From NCBI RefSeq assembly GCF_001054325.1, contig NZ_JVVM01000025.1, forward strand, positions 1-64,000: a stretch of DNA of 64,000 bases. Reading direction: 5' to 3'. This DNA comes from Corynebacterium vitaeruminis. Its GTDB lineage: Bacteria > Actinomycetota > Actinomycetes > Mycobacteriales > Mycobacteriaceae. Under the pieces are notes generated by a model. It saw nothing but the letters and a program-made list of their open reading frames with translations, had not been told where the DNA came from and did not search any database. Both the position numbers and the translations under genes were made by a program. Shown one piece after another: positions 31,613-39,753 of the stretch. Numbering within the stretch: the first letter of the stretch is position 1; every line of letters begins with the position of its first letter.

Positions 31613-32050
31613 GTGGAAAGCCAGTTACCGCTCAAGAACGATTTCATCGATTTGCTGCTCAAGCAAACCGCTGAGGATGAGGGACTGACCTTAGAAGAGT
31701 ATATCTTTAGGCATATTCGGCAATATGAGGATCAAACCGGTGAAGAACTTCAAGCTCTGTTCGTAGCCGGGGAATTGGATAGTGAAGAACTAGAAGAGCT
31801 GTTATTGACCAGCCATTTGGCGACTCATGAAGTAAACGAGGTGACCGAACAGTACTACTACGAACTCCGAAAGGGGATGACTATCGGAGTTCTATCCGTT
31901 GTGTCTCTCGTGGTCGGCATAATCTTTGGGGTTATCGCCGTAGTGTGCGCTTACAACGACGCTTATGGGGCTAGTCTGACCTGCGGAGCAATTGGTGTGA
32001 TTTTGGCTTGTGTGCGTCTTGGGACGATTATATGGGCGAGCACGGATTAG
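31613..32050 (+). CDS. Small membrane protein, island member, unknown function
   Basis: I do not recognise a family. The 145-residue product has an acidic helical cytoplasmic N-terminal half (1-85; many Glu, LDSEELEELLL). Two membrane helices follow (about 88-112 and 116-139) with a very short C-terminus. GTG 31613 has AGGAGG 4 bases before it. It stands alone behind ECF-type promoter P1, so it is likely part of the sigma factor's regulon. The two-helix C-terminus suggests it docks a cytoplasmic domain to the membrane. Confidence 0.75.
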   Translation: MESQLPLKNDFIDLLLKQTAEDEGLTLEEYIFRHIRQYEDQTGEELQALFVAGELDSEELEELLLTSHLATHEVNEVTEQYYYELRKGMTIGVLSVVSLVVGIIFGVIAVVCAYNDAYGASLTCGAIGVILACVRLGTIIWASTD

Positions 32051-32173
32051 TTGCATTCTGTAAGGTAATGCAGCGTTATTAATGGAATGAGCCACCGAAT
32101 CAAGTCAGGGTCGATGAGATTGCGTCTCTGATAGCATTGCTGAGGATTTGTGCTTCGTGAGGGGAGAAATTCG

Positions 32174-33523
32174 GTGACTGCTAACGTGACCAGGATTGAT
32201 GATCGAGATCTCGAGTCCGCACTTCGCTCACATGATGTGGCGACCCTGTCGCGGCTTTTAGCTGATATTGAGCCGAAGGCCGCAGCCCGAAAGATGCGCC
32301 GCCTCAGCCATGAGGACCGTGCGCTGTTCTACCGCACACTGCCGAAAGATACTGCGGTTGAAACCTTCGATGAGCTGGACTCGGCTCTGCAGGCGCACCT
32401 GATTGAAAGCCTCCGAGATCCCGAAGTCACCGCAGTCTTTGCGGAGATGGAACCGGACGACCGAGCTGAGTTGCTCGATGAGCTACCAGCCTCGGTTGCT
32501 TCAAAGCTGCTGGCAGATCTGCCGGATGACGAGCGCGAACTCACCAACATTGTCCTCGGCTACCCCGACGGGTCCATTGGCCGTCGTATGAGCCCGGAGC
32601 TGGTATCGCTTCACGACGACATGACGGTGGGGAAAGCCCTCGACACCGTCTACAAGCATCTGGATGATGCGGAATCTATCTACACCTTGCCGGTGTCGAA
32701 CCGGAATCGCCGACTGGTGGGCGTGGTAAGTCTTCGTGATTTGATGCGCGCCGACCGTGATATCCATGTGTCGGCAATTTTGAGGAAGGCTGACTACGCA
32801 GAGGCCACCGAGTCCGAAGAGAAGGTGGCTCGCATGTGCGCCGATCGTAAGCGCTTAGCTCTACCGATTGTCGATAGCGAGCATCGTGTTATCGGTCTGC
32901 TCACGGTGGACGACGCACTCCGGATTCTGGAGGAAGCAGACTCCGAGGACCAAGCTCGTATTTCCGGTTCTGAGCCACTGCGCTTGCCGTACCTTGCTAC
33001 GCCAATCTTTGAGATTGTTCGCTCTCGTGTGGTCTGGTTGCTCGTGCTGGCAATCGGTGCGACATTGACCGTGCAAGTCCTGGAAACCTTCGAAGAGACT
33101 CTGTCTCAGATGGTCGTTCTCTCAGTGTTCGTACCGCTGCTGATTGGTACAGGTGGCAATACCGGTAACCAGGCTGCAACTACGATTACGCGTGCGTTGG
33201 CGCTGGGGGATGTCCAACCGCGAGATATATTCAAGGTCATTCTCCGAGAGGTGAGGGTCGGTGCGTTCCTCGGCCTGTTGCTTGGTTCTCTAGGCCTACT
33301 ATTGGCTGGATTGTTCTATGGTTGGGACATCGGCCTCGTTATCGGCCTGACGCTGCTGGGTATTTGTACCCTCGCGGCAACCGTCGGTGGCATCATGCCG
33401 CTGATTGGTAAGAAGTTCGGCATTGACCCAGCCGTCTTCGCTAACCCGTTTATTACGACGCTTGTTGATGCCTCCGGCCTGATCATCTACTTCCTGATCG
33501 CTAAGTCGGTACTGGGGATCTAG
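32174..33523 (+). CDS. mgtE: MgtE-family magnesium transporter
   Basis: MgtE is a magnesium channel gated by cytoplasmic magnesium. The 449-residue product has the acidic N domain (about 5-125, with the DRAELLDELP repeat type), two CBS domains (about 126-250, including YTLPVSNRNRRLVGVVSLRDL), and five membrane helices. The selectivity region PLLIGTGGNTGNQAATT is intact. GTG 32174 follows GGGGAG by 8 bases; the TTG at 32150 is ignored. No magnesium riboswitch is evident in the short upstream gap. It may be a bystander in the island, since it lacks the ECF-type promoter. Confidence 0.93.
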   Translation: MTANVTRIDDRDLESALRSHDVATLSRLLADIEPKAAARKMRRLSHEDRALFYRTLPKDTAVETFDELDSALQAHLIESLRDPEVTAVFAEMEPDDRAELLDELPASVASKLLADLPDDERELTNIVLGYPDGSIGRRMSPELVSLHDDMTVGKALDTVYKHLDDAESIYTLPVSNRNRRLVGVVSLRDLMRADRDIHVSAILRKADYAEATESEEKVARMCADRKRLALPIVDSEHRVIGLLTVDDALRILEEADSEDQARISGSEPLRLPYLATPIFEIVRSRVVWLLVLAIGATLTVQVLETFEETLSQMVVLSVFVPLLIGTGGNTGNQAATTITRALALGDVQPRDIFKVILREVRVGAFLGLLLGSLGLLLAGLFYGWDIGLVIGLTLLGICTLAATVGGIMPLIGKKFGIDPAVFANPFITTLVDASGLIIYFLIAKSVLGI

Positions 33524-33542
33524 GCATTCACTTGATTCTTGC

Positions 33543-33552
33543 GGGGGGGGGG
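33543..33552 (+). repeat. Run of ten G
   Basis: A G10 homopolymer lies 19 bases after the mgtE stop. Such tracts slip easily during replication. It lies outside any gene, about 50 bases before ECF-type promoter P2. Confidence 0.8.
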
Positions 33553-33603
33553 CTTTCTGGAGAGACAACCAGTTAAGGCTTAATTCCTAATTGGGCAAAG
33601 TCG

Positions 33604-33632
33604 GGAACATTTCTGTGCTCGTCCTCCTCTAA
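33604..33632 (+). promoter_or_regulatory. Island ECF-type promoter P2
   Basis: GGAAC (33604-33608), 17 bases, CCTCTAA (33626-33632), then TACATGAA. It precedes the J-like membrane protein gene by about 65 bases. Confidence 0.75.
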
Positions 33633-33699
33633 TACATGAACCCCATGTGTTTTTGTGTGCGGCAAAGATTGCCGTGACTTGAAGAGGAGGCCTTCCCAA

Positions 33700-34614
33700 A
33701 TGAGCGGGATTGATTTATACGCAGTTTTTGCGATGGATCCCAGCCAGCCCGGAGCTGTTGTAGCTAACAAAATTCAACAGCAGATTAACAGTACCAACCC
33801 TCAAAGTTGGGATGCCGAAAAGAAAGAACTTGCAGATTATGCAGTTGCAATCTTCGGAGATGAGAACAAAAAGCAGCGCTATGACCAGGCATTGCAGAGT
33901 CCCTTTTCGCCGCCGGAAGTAACGACGGATTTCTTAGCGGATTTGGCGGCAACGAGAGACTCCCAGGGGCTAACTGCTTTAGGACAGGGAGGTGTTGATG
34001 CTCCGCGTGGGCACAGTGCTGTCGGTAACATGACTGCGACCGTGCCTTCGGAGTCCCACAACAGCGTGATTACGCGGACAGTCACCACGACGTTTGCACC
34101 GGTGCAACCACTAGCGCCGGAAGCAACGCTTAAAGACGTGTGGGTACGTACACCAAAGACTATTCAGGCCGCTATCGTGACGTTGGCTGGATTAGCAGTT
34201 TTCTTGATCGGTGAGGGAGTCTTTACCTTTGTTCAAAGTCTCGAGTATTCTGAATCGCCCTGGCTCGGGTTCATGTACCTGGTAACAAATTCGTTTTCTC
34301 TGGTAGCAATTCTGGGAACAATTGCTCTGACCTTGGTGAGTGGATTCACAGTCGCTGGAATGTATCGTCGACTTAAAGTTTCCCTTTTGATGGCAGCAGC
34401 ACTGGTACCCGGTCTTAATCTGATTAACGACATCGTGCACTTTGTCAGAAACGAATTTACCTGGGTTGGTGGCTACTTCGAACTCAATTACTGGTGGGAA
34501 CTCACTTGCTATCTGGTTTTGTCAATCCTCGCTCTGATCCTATGCCTGCTTCCACAGTCGCTGGCGTGGTATCGCGGCATGACGCTGGTTAAGACAACAT
34601 CTCAGGGCTCCTAG
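33700..34614 (+). CDS. J-domain-like polytopic membrane protein
   Basis: The 304-residue product starts MSGIDLYAVFAMDPSQPG. Residues 1-70 resemble a J domain in layout: DLYAVF opening, then YAVAIFGDENKKQRYDQAL. The HPD tripeptide needed to stimulate DnaK ATPase is absent, so it would be a J-like adapter and not a classical cochaperone. A Thr/Pro-rich linker leads to four predicted membrane helices (about 165-300). ATG 33700 has GAGGAGG 10 bases upstream and lies downstream of P2. The island also encodes a membrane Hsp70, which makes a partnership plausible, though inferred. Confidence 0.72.
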   Translation: MSGIDLYAVFAMDPSQPGAVVANKIQQQINSTNPQSWDAEKKELADYAVAIFGDENKKQRYDQALQSPFSPPEVTTDFLADLAATRDSQGLTALGQGGVDAPRGHSAVGNMTATVPSESHNSVITRTVTTTFAPVQPLAPEATLKDVWVRTPKTIQAAIVTLAGLAVFLIGEGVFTFVQSLEYSESPWLGFMYLVTNSFSLVAILGTIALTLVSGFTVAGMYRRLKVSLLMAAALVPGLNLINDIVHFVRNEFTWVGGYFELNYWWELTCYLVLSILALILCLLPQSLAWYRGMTLVKTTSQGS

Positions 34615-34622
34615 CCTGAAAC

Positions 34623-34652
34623 AATCCCGCCTTTGGTTAAAGGCGGGATTCG
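34623..34652 (+). terminator. Terminator after the J-like gene
   Basis: AATCCCGCCTTT and AAAGGCGGGATT form a perfect 12-bp stem with a 4-base loop, followed by CGTCGTTT. It separates this gene from the RDD-led operon. Confidence 0.85.
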
Positions 34653-34770
34653 TCGTTTCTCCGCCCCTTTTAGCATCGCCAACGTGCAGCGACAACGCAT
34701 GTGGGCCAGTTTCATCCTTTTTGCGTCTGGCTTTGAAATCCAGAGCAGAAAAAGTTTTTAGCGTTCGTCA

Positions 34771-34799
34771 GGAACATTTTGACCCGCGGCGTCCTCTAA
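34771..34799 (+). promoter_or_regulatory. Island ECF-type promoter P3
   Basis: GGAAC (34771-34775), 17 bases, CCTCTAA (34793-34799). It starts the RDD-coiled-coil-sigma-dynamin operon, so the sigma factor would drive its own gene. The remaining gap to 34924 holds an untranslated leader of roughly 115 bases. Confidence 0.78.
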
Positions 34800-34924
34800 G
34801 GAGTGAAAGTCGCAAGGAATTGAGGAATCAACAAGGGCAAGGATTGTTTCCAAGTTCACTTCTCTTGTCTTCTTCCGCGACTTAGATCCTTACGTCACCC
34901 CCTCCCAAGGAAAGAGAACCTCTA

Positions 34925-35722
34925 ATGAATCAGCAGAATCCCAATAACCCGGTTCGCCGCACCGTTCAGCCACGCAGAGCCGGAGGCCAGGCAGGAGTTT
35001 CCGGTGGCCAGCCACAGGCCAACACACAGTTTGGTTTCGGGGCTCCTCAACAGCAGCAACCTCAGCTGTCGCAGCAGCAGCCCCTGTACGGCCAGGAAAA
35101 CCCGTACATTATGCCCACACAGCCTGTCGCTGATCAGCAGCCGTACCAGTCCGTATCCGCTACTGGTCAACTATCTGAACAGCCCCATCATTTTCAGCAG
35201 TCGGTGGCACAGCCGGGCATGGCGCAGGTTGCTCCAGTAACACTGCACGAACAGCAGTGGGCAGATCCGACTTATACAAATGCCTCCCTGGGACAAAGGG
35301 CTGGTGCCTACCTCATCGATGCGCTAATCATCAGTCTTATTCAGTTCGTGATTTACGTGATTTTTGTAGGCGGAGGCAGTGCCGCGGGCAGTGATGAGGC
35401 AGTAATTGGAGGCATGATTATTAGTGCAATTCTTATGTTCATCCTTGGCTTCGCCTACAAAGTTTGTCTAGAGGGCGCCATGGGGCAGACTCTCGGAAAG
35501 AAAATCCTTGGCCTACGTTTGATTACTACGGATGGTCGACCAATGGGATTTGGCCACGCGGTAAAGCGCAACATCAACCTTTTCTATTCTTTGGTGCCAT
35601 TTATCGGAAGCTTTGCAGCGGGCATTGCGTACGTTGTGCGCTTCTTCTCCGTGATGAATTCGCCGTACAACCAGGGGTACCACGACCGCTGGGGAAATAC
35701 TCGCCTGATTAAGGAGCACTAA
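34925..35722 (+). CDS. RDD-family membrane protein with Gln/Pro-rich N-terminus
   Basis: The 265-residue product has a disordered N-terminus (1-115) rich in Gln, Pro and Gly. This starts with the motif NNPVRRTVQPRR (7-18), shared with two other island proteins. The C-terminal RDD domain has three membrane helices and the typical TLGKKILGLRLITTDGRPMG loop. RDD proteins are poorly defined; some are linked to ion exchange. It is the first gene behind promoter P3, with AAGGAAAGAG near its ATG. The Thr in the shared motif could be a kinase target (inference). Confidence 0.85.
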   Translation: MNQQNPNNPVRRTVQPRRAGGQAGVSGGQPQANTQFGFGAPQQQQPQLSQQQPLYGQENPYIMPTQPVADQQPYQSVSATGQLSEQPHHFQQSVAQPGMAQVAPVTLHEQQWADPTYTNASLGQRAGAYLIDALIISLIQFVIYVIFVGGGSAAGSDEAVIGGMIISAILMFILGFAYKVCLEGAMGQTLGKKILGLRLITTDGRPMGFGHAVKRNINLFYSLVPFIGSFAAGIAYVVRFFSVMNSPYNQGYHDRWGNTRLIKEH

Positions 35723-35764
35723 AGAGAACCTGCAGCCATATTCGTAACTATTTCGAGTTCTCCT

Positions 35765-37804
35765 ATGATGTCTTTTGTTGCGCCGACCTCAGCAGAGTTG
35801 GCCCAGAAAATTAGTGACGGTGTCACGCGTAATTATCAATCGCAGGTGTCTAAATTCGAGGCTGAGATCAACAAAGCGAAAACTCAGGTCTCGAATTATC
35901 AATCTCATATCGGAGCTCTCTGCGATCAGCGTGATGAAGTTTCTTCGGAGCTGCAGGGGTTCCATGATGAATTGGATGCTGTTGCTTCTAAGCGCGCCTC
36001 CTACTCCGGTCGGCTAGCAGCAGCACGTCGTCAAGCTGAAGATGCGCGGGACCGGGTATCGTCTGCGCGATTGGCCAAGCAGCAAGCCGAATACGAGTTT
36101 CACCAGGCTGAAAACCGACTGCACTCTTTGCAAAAGCCGGTTGATGATGGTCGATTCAAATTGGAGATGCAGCGCTGGGAAAGCCGGATTGATGATATCG
36201 ACGGGCAGATTCAAGATGCGACGCGAAAGCTTAAAGACGCGCAGCAGTATTCCGAGGACCTCGATCGGCAGATTCGTGACTATGACGGCAATGACTACTT
36301 TGAGCGACAGCGGTTAGCTGATGCTCACCGGCAATCGGTAGAAGATGAATATCGTCATCAGCAGCGAATCGACAGCCTTGAAGATTCCAAACTGCAGTTT
36401 CCCAAACCGATTGATGATGGTCGCTTTGACCGTGAAACAGCGCAATACAATGCTGATAAAGATCAATGCGAAAGAGCACGCAAGCAAGCGAAAGCGCTGC
36501 TTTCCGACGCTGAGAGTGCTTTACAGTCAGCTGAGTCTGACTTTCGTCTTGCCAACAGCGATGTAGATGAGTTGCTGGCAGAACCAGCGCAGTTGGATGC
36601 AGAAGAGGCGCGTTTACCAGACCTTATTGATGGAAAGGAATACGAGCTCAGCGAGGTTAACTCTGACATCACAAGCGCACAGCAACAGTTGAGCGCTTGG
36701 AACCAGACGCTTCAACAGGCGACAGCGAAAAAGGCTCAGATTGAGTCTGCTCGCGATTCGGAGGCTAGGGCAAAAGCAAAGGCTTTCAAGCAATCTAGGC
36801 ATGGCCAAGTTGTAAGTTCCTGGCGCCGCATTACAGATAATTATGCGCAGAATAGGCAAGTTTGGGAGAAGTGCGTCAGCAATGTGGCGCAAGCCGAGGA
36901 CAAAAAATGGGAAAATTTAGCGTTACCCGAATATGTAAAAGCGCACAATGACCTCAAGGCTCAGAAAACGACTAATGAGAGTTTTCGCGCGCGTGCGCAC
37001 GGCGACGTGCAGTCTCAGCAGCGTCGAATCGCCGATATTGTCGGCACACACCTAGCAGGCGACCGGAGTAACCACTGGGCGCTGTATTCGCCAGACACTG
37101 GTCGGCATACCGTGTTCGATCAGGCGCAATCGCAAGCTGACATTGAGAACTACATCGCAGGTTTCGGGTCGAATCCCTCTTGGGGAAACGTTCAACTAGT
37201 TTCCGTTCGTACCAAACCCTTCACGACCTTTTGGATTCTGCTTGCAATCACGGTGTTGAGTGTTCTCACCCGACTGCTTGTAGGTGATGTGCTCGGCCTT
37301 ACGACGATGACAGTGTGGATCTGCGGCCTGGCTGCATTTGGAAACCTAATTTACCGAGGAATCACAAAATCTCAGGGAAAAAATGTGGAATGGGTTGGTG
37401 AGCAAAAGGACTGGTCTGTTATTGCAGCGGAGCTGCATAGAGCAATTAGTTCAGCTAACCAGTTTGACCAACGAGCGGTTCAGATTACCGCGAAATCCCG
37501 GCAGGTCATTCAAAGTAATAAACAAGCTGTGGCTCGTAAACGAGCACAGATTACGGTTGCAGATGTTGAACCGCATGTTCACCGTGCAGTACCGCAGTTT
37601 TGTGTCTTTCCGCGCAGGGACAGCGATGCGATAGCGAATTATTGCCGTCAGGTGGTCAAAGATTTCGTTGCTCAGGGAAATTCGAATGCTCAGCTAAACC
37701 TGCAGACCTCGAAGTATCCGCTTCCGCCGAAGGTGAACTACTCCGGCAACGATAATTACGTGCAAGCCGCGATTAGCCAGTACGACTCACAAAAAATACG
37801 GTAA
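35765..37804 (+). CDS. Large coiled-coil membrane protein, unknown family
   Basis: The 679-residue product is mostly coiled coil from about 10 to 360. It has one hydrophobic region of two close helices (about 480-530) and a C-terminal soluble part. An internal repeat is visible: KPVDDGRF (124-131) and KPIDDGRF (214-221), 90 residues apart within similar helical surroundings. It resembles scaffolding or tethering proteins in layout only. A second ATG one codon downstream is equally possible. It sits between the RDD gene and the Ser/Thr-rich membrane protein in the sigma operon. Its length suggests a membrane-attached spacer for the GTPases encoded downstream (inference). Confidence 0.75.
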   Translation: MMSFVAPTSAELAQKISDGVTRNYQSQVSKFEAEINKAKTQVSNYQSHIGALCDQRDEVSSELQGFHDELDAVASKRASYSGRLAAARRQAEDARDRVSSARLAKQQAEYEFHQAENRLHSLQKPVDDGRFKLEMQRWESRIDDIDGQIQDATRKLKDAQQYSEDLDRQIRDYDGNDYFERQRLADAHRQSVEDEYRHQQRIDSLEDSKLQFPKPIDDGRFDRETAQYNADKDQCERARKQAKALLSDAESALQSAESDFRLANSDVDELLAEPAQLDAEEARLPDLIDGKEYELSEVNSDITSAQQQLSAWNQTLQQATAKKAQIESARDSEARAKAKAFKQSRHGQVVSSWRRITDNYAQNRQVWEKCVSNVAQAEDKKWENLALPEYVKAHNDLKAQKTTNESFRARAHGDVQSQQRRIADIVGTHLAGDRSNHWALYSPDTGRHTVFDQAQSQADIENYIAGFGSNPSWGNVQLVSVRTKPFTTFWILLAITVLSVLTRLLVGDVLGLTTMTVWICGLAAFGNLIYRGITKSQGKNVEWVGEQKDWSVIAAELHRAISSANQFDQRAVQITAKSRQVIQSNKQAVARKRAQITVADVEPHVHRAVPQFCVFPRRDSDAIANYCRQVVKDFVAQGNSNAQLNLQTSKYPLPPKVNYSGNDNYVQAAISQYDSQKIR

Positions 37805-37818
37805 AGGAGACCAAGACG

Positions 37819-38667
37819 ATGGATCCAATGAAATCTCAACCGCCTCGGCGAAAAGGTTCTTCCGAAGGCGGTGGCTTTAATTCCAACAACGGCGGCAATC
37901 CTGTGCGTCGGACACAGAAGCCCCGTCGTCAGCAGAGTGCCATGAATGAGCCGATAGGCTCAGAGACCCCACGCGAATCAGGAACGGAATCCTCTCCACA
38001 GACAGGTCAAGTGCCGGCATGGGGGGAAATTCTCGATTCTGAGAACTCAACGCAAGACTTTGGTTCTTCGTTTGAGGAAACGACGCAATTTCCTCCTGGG
38101 AACTCAGCGAGTTTTGACGATGCGCCGAGGGAGCGGTATGACGCTAGCCCAAATATTCCTAATGCGCCAAAGAAGAGTTCTTCGACGTCAGCCGTCATTT
38201 TAAGCATTGTGGCCGTGCTGGTGCTTTTCGGTGTCATCGTTGGCGGTTGGGCCGCCTGGAACAGCAAGCAAGAAGACAATCGGGCTGAAGAAACTACGGC
38301 TTCGGCTTCCGCCGAGCCCAGTTCCACCTCAACGCGGACTAGCGATTACTACACGCCTACGTCGACCTATACGACAACAGAAACCAGTACAACTGTTGAA
38401 AGCACTACGGCAACTGAGGAATCGGTTGATTCGGGTTACAGCTCAGAGCCGAATTACACTGAACCCGAAGAACAGTTCCCGTCTCCTCCGTATTCACCGC
38501 CGTCGAACTACACCTGGATCCTCAACGGCCCATATGGAACCGGTACGTCGTCGAACTGCATCCAGATTGCAGACAGTGAATACCAAAGTGGTGGCTCGGA
38601 TGACTACACGGAGTGCTTTGAGATGAGCGATGGCTGGTACTACTACTCCCTGCGCGGTGCCGGTTAA
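37819..38667 (+). CDS. Single-pass membrane protein with Ser/Thr-rich ectodomain
   Basis: The 282-residue product has a cytoplasmic N-terminus with GNPVRRTQKPRR (26-37), a close match to the RDD protein. One membrane helix (about 127-147) and a long Thr/Ser/Glu stalk follow. A small C-terminal domain has two Cys (SSNCIQIADSEY and DDYTECFEMS) that could form a disulfide. The layout suggests a surface sensor or anchored adhesive protein. GGAGACCAAGACG precedes the ATG, 14 bases after the preceding stop, so it is in the same operon. Confidence 0.75.
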   Translation: MDPMKSQPPRRKGSSEGGGFNSNNGGNPVRRTQKPRRQQSAMNEPIGSETPRESGTESSPQTGQVPAWGEILDSENSTQDFGSSFEETTQFPPGNSASFDDAPRERYDASPNIPNAPKKSSSTSAVILSIVAVLVLFGVIVGGWAAWNSKQEDNRAEETTASASAEPSSTSTRTSDYYTPTSTYTTTETSTTVESTTATEESVDSGYSSEPNYTEPEEQFPSPPYSPPSNYTWILNGPYGTGTSSNCIQIADSEYQSGGSDDYTECFEMSDGWYYYSLRGAG

Positions 38668-38769
38668 TTGGTACCAGTTGCCCAATGTGTGAGTCGCAGG
38701 ATGGTCGCGTGGAGCATGCCTTGGGATGCTAATATGCGACTAGTCCGACCAAAATAAGGAGTAGCTTTC

Positions 38770-39198
38770 GTGAGCGCTACTGATGGAGCAGATAGTCCCA
38801 AACCCTGGGATAATGAGGCCGTCGAGCCTGTGCTGCCAGATTTGCTGGGAGACACGCAAAACGTGCTTTCTGACGACGTTTTTGAACAAATCCTGGCTGC
38901 TGCCATGGAACCTGACTCCAACTTGGCGGATGAGTCCCTGATCCCAGCCGATGATGATCCTGAGTTGACCGAAGATGGTCATTTCGTCAACCCCGAAGAG
39001 GCTGAGCTGTTTCTTGATGCTGCAGCGGATGCTGAGGACGATGACGAAGAAGAAGCCGAGATGGAAGTCGAAGATGACGACGATGATCATCGTGATGCCT
39101 CCGACGACGGTGGCGACGACGACCATGACTTCGACTTTGATGACCTGTACTCCGGTGATGACAACTCGGACGATGATTTCGGCGGGGTGCTGTCATAA
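38770..39198 (+). CDS. Highly acidic protein overlapping the sigma factor gene
   Basis: The 142-residue product has no recognisable domain. The first half is helical with LLGDTQNVLSDDVFEQILAAA. The C-terminal half is almost only Asp, Glu and Gly with His. Its stop overlaps the sigma factor ATG (TAATG), so the two are translationally coupled. Such an acidic, DNA-like protein beside a sigma factor could be an anti-sigma or polymerase-directed factor (inference); no zinc-binding anti-sigma motif or membrane helix is present. A further promoter may lie at CTAATAT near 38730. AAGGAG precedes the start. Confidence 0.75.
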   Translation: MSATDGADSPKPWDNEAVEPVLPDLLGDTQNVLSDDVFEQILAAAMEPDSNLADESLIPADDDPELTEDGHFVNPEEAELFLDAAADAEDDDEEEAEMEVEDDDDDHRDASDDGGDDDHDFDFDDLYSGDDNSDDDFGGVLS

Positions 39199-39743
39199 TG
39201 GAAACAAAGGTTTTGGAACGGGAACTGGTTCAGCGTGCCCAGAATGGCGATCAAGCAGCTTTCGCTGAGCTCATCAGGCTGTACAAAGACAGCGTTTTTA
39301 GCGTCTGCTTGCGTATGTGCAGCAACTACCACGACGCTGAAGATGCTTTTAGCATCGCTGTAGCATCGGCATATAAATATTTGGACAGGTTTCGGGGCAG
39401 TTCCTCTTTCAAAACTTGGTTCACCAAAATCGCGCTCAATGCCTGCAAGAAACAAGGCCAAAAGATTCAGAAGCGCACAGAGATGGTGCAGCTCGATTCA
39501 GAAGCGGGTGCGAATATGCGTTCTACTGGAAGCGATATCGATACCCGGGTTGCAGTAGTTGACCAAGTTCAAACTGCGTTGGATCAACTGAAGCCAAACT
39601 TCCGTGAGGTCTTGATTCTCCGTGAATTGGCTGGCTATACCTATGAGGAAATCGCGGCCAAACAGCGTATTCCGCTTGCAACCGTTAAGAGCCGATTGAA
39701 TAGAGCACGAAAGCAGATGCTCGAGCTGCTCAAGGAAGAGTAA
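39198..39743 (+). CDS. ECF-type RNA polymerase sigma factor
   Basis: The 181-residue product has region 2 (about 18-85; AFAELIRLYKDSVFSVCLRM and FKTWFTKIALNACKK) and region 4 (about 125-178; LREL...YEEIAAKQRIPLATVKSRL). The region between them is short, as in the ECF group. No C-terminal extension exists. It likely recognises the GGAAC, 17-18 bases, CCTCTAA promoters found five times in the island, including its own operon promoter P3. The assignment of those sites to this sigma is inference from co-location and the GGAAC -35 typical of ECF factors. Confidence 0.92.
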   Translation: METKVLERELVQRAQNGDQAAFAELIRLYKDSVFSVCLRMCSNYHDAEDAFSIAVASAYKYLDRFRGSSSFKTWFTKIALNACKKQGQKIQKRTEMVQLDSEAGANMRSTGSDIDTRVAVVDQVQTALDQLKPNFREVLILRELAGYTYEEIAAKQRIPLATVKSRLNRARKQMLELLKEE

Positions 39744-39753
39744 GGCAGTTTTT

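Noticed and set aside
38740..39126. Minus-strand hydrophobic frame opposite the acidic gene
   Set aside because: Asp/Glu codons read backwards give Val/Ile/Phe/Leu runs that mimic a membrane helix; the plus-strand gene has coupling and a ribosome binding site.
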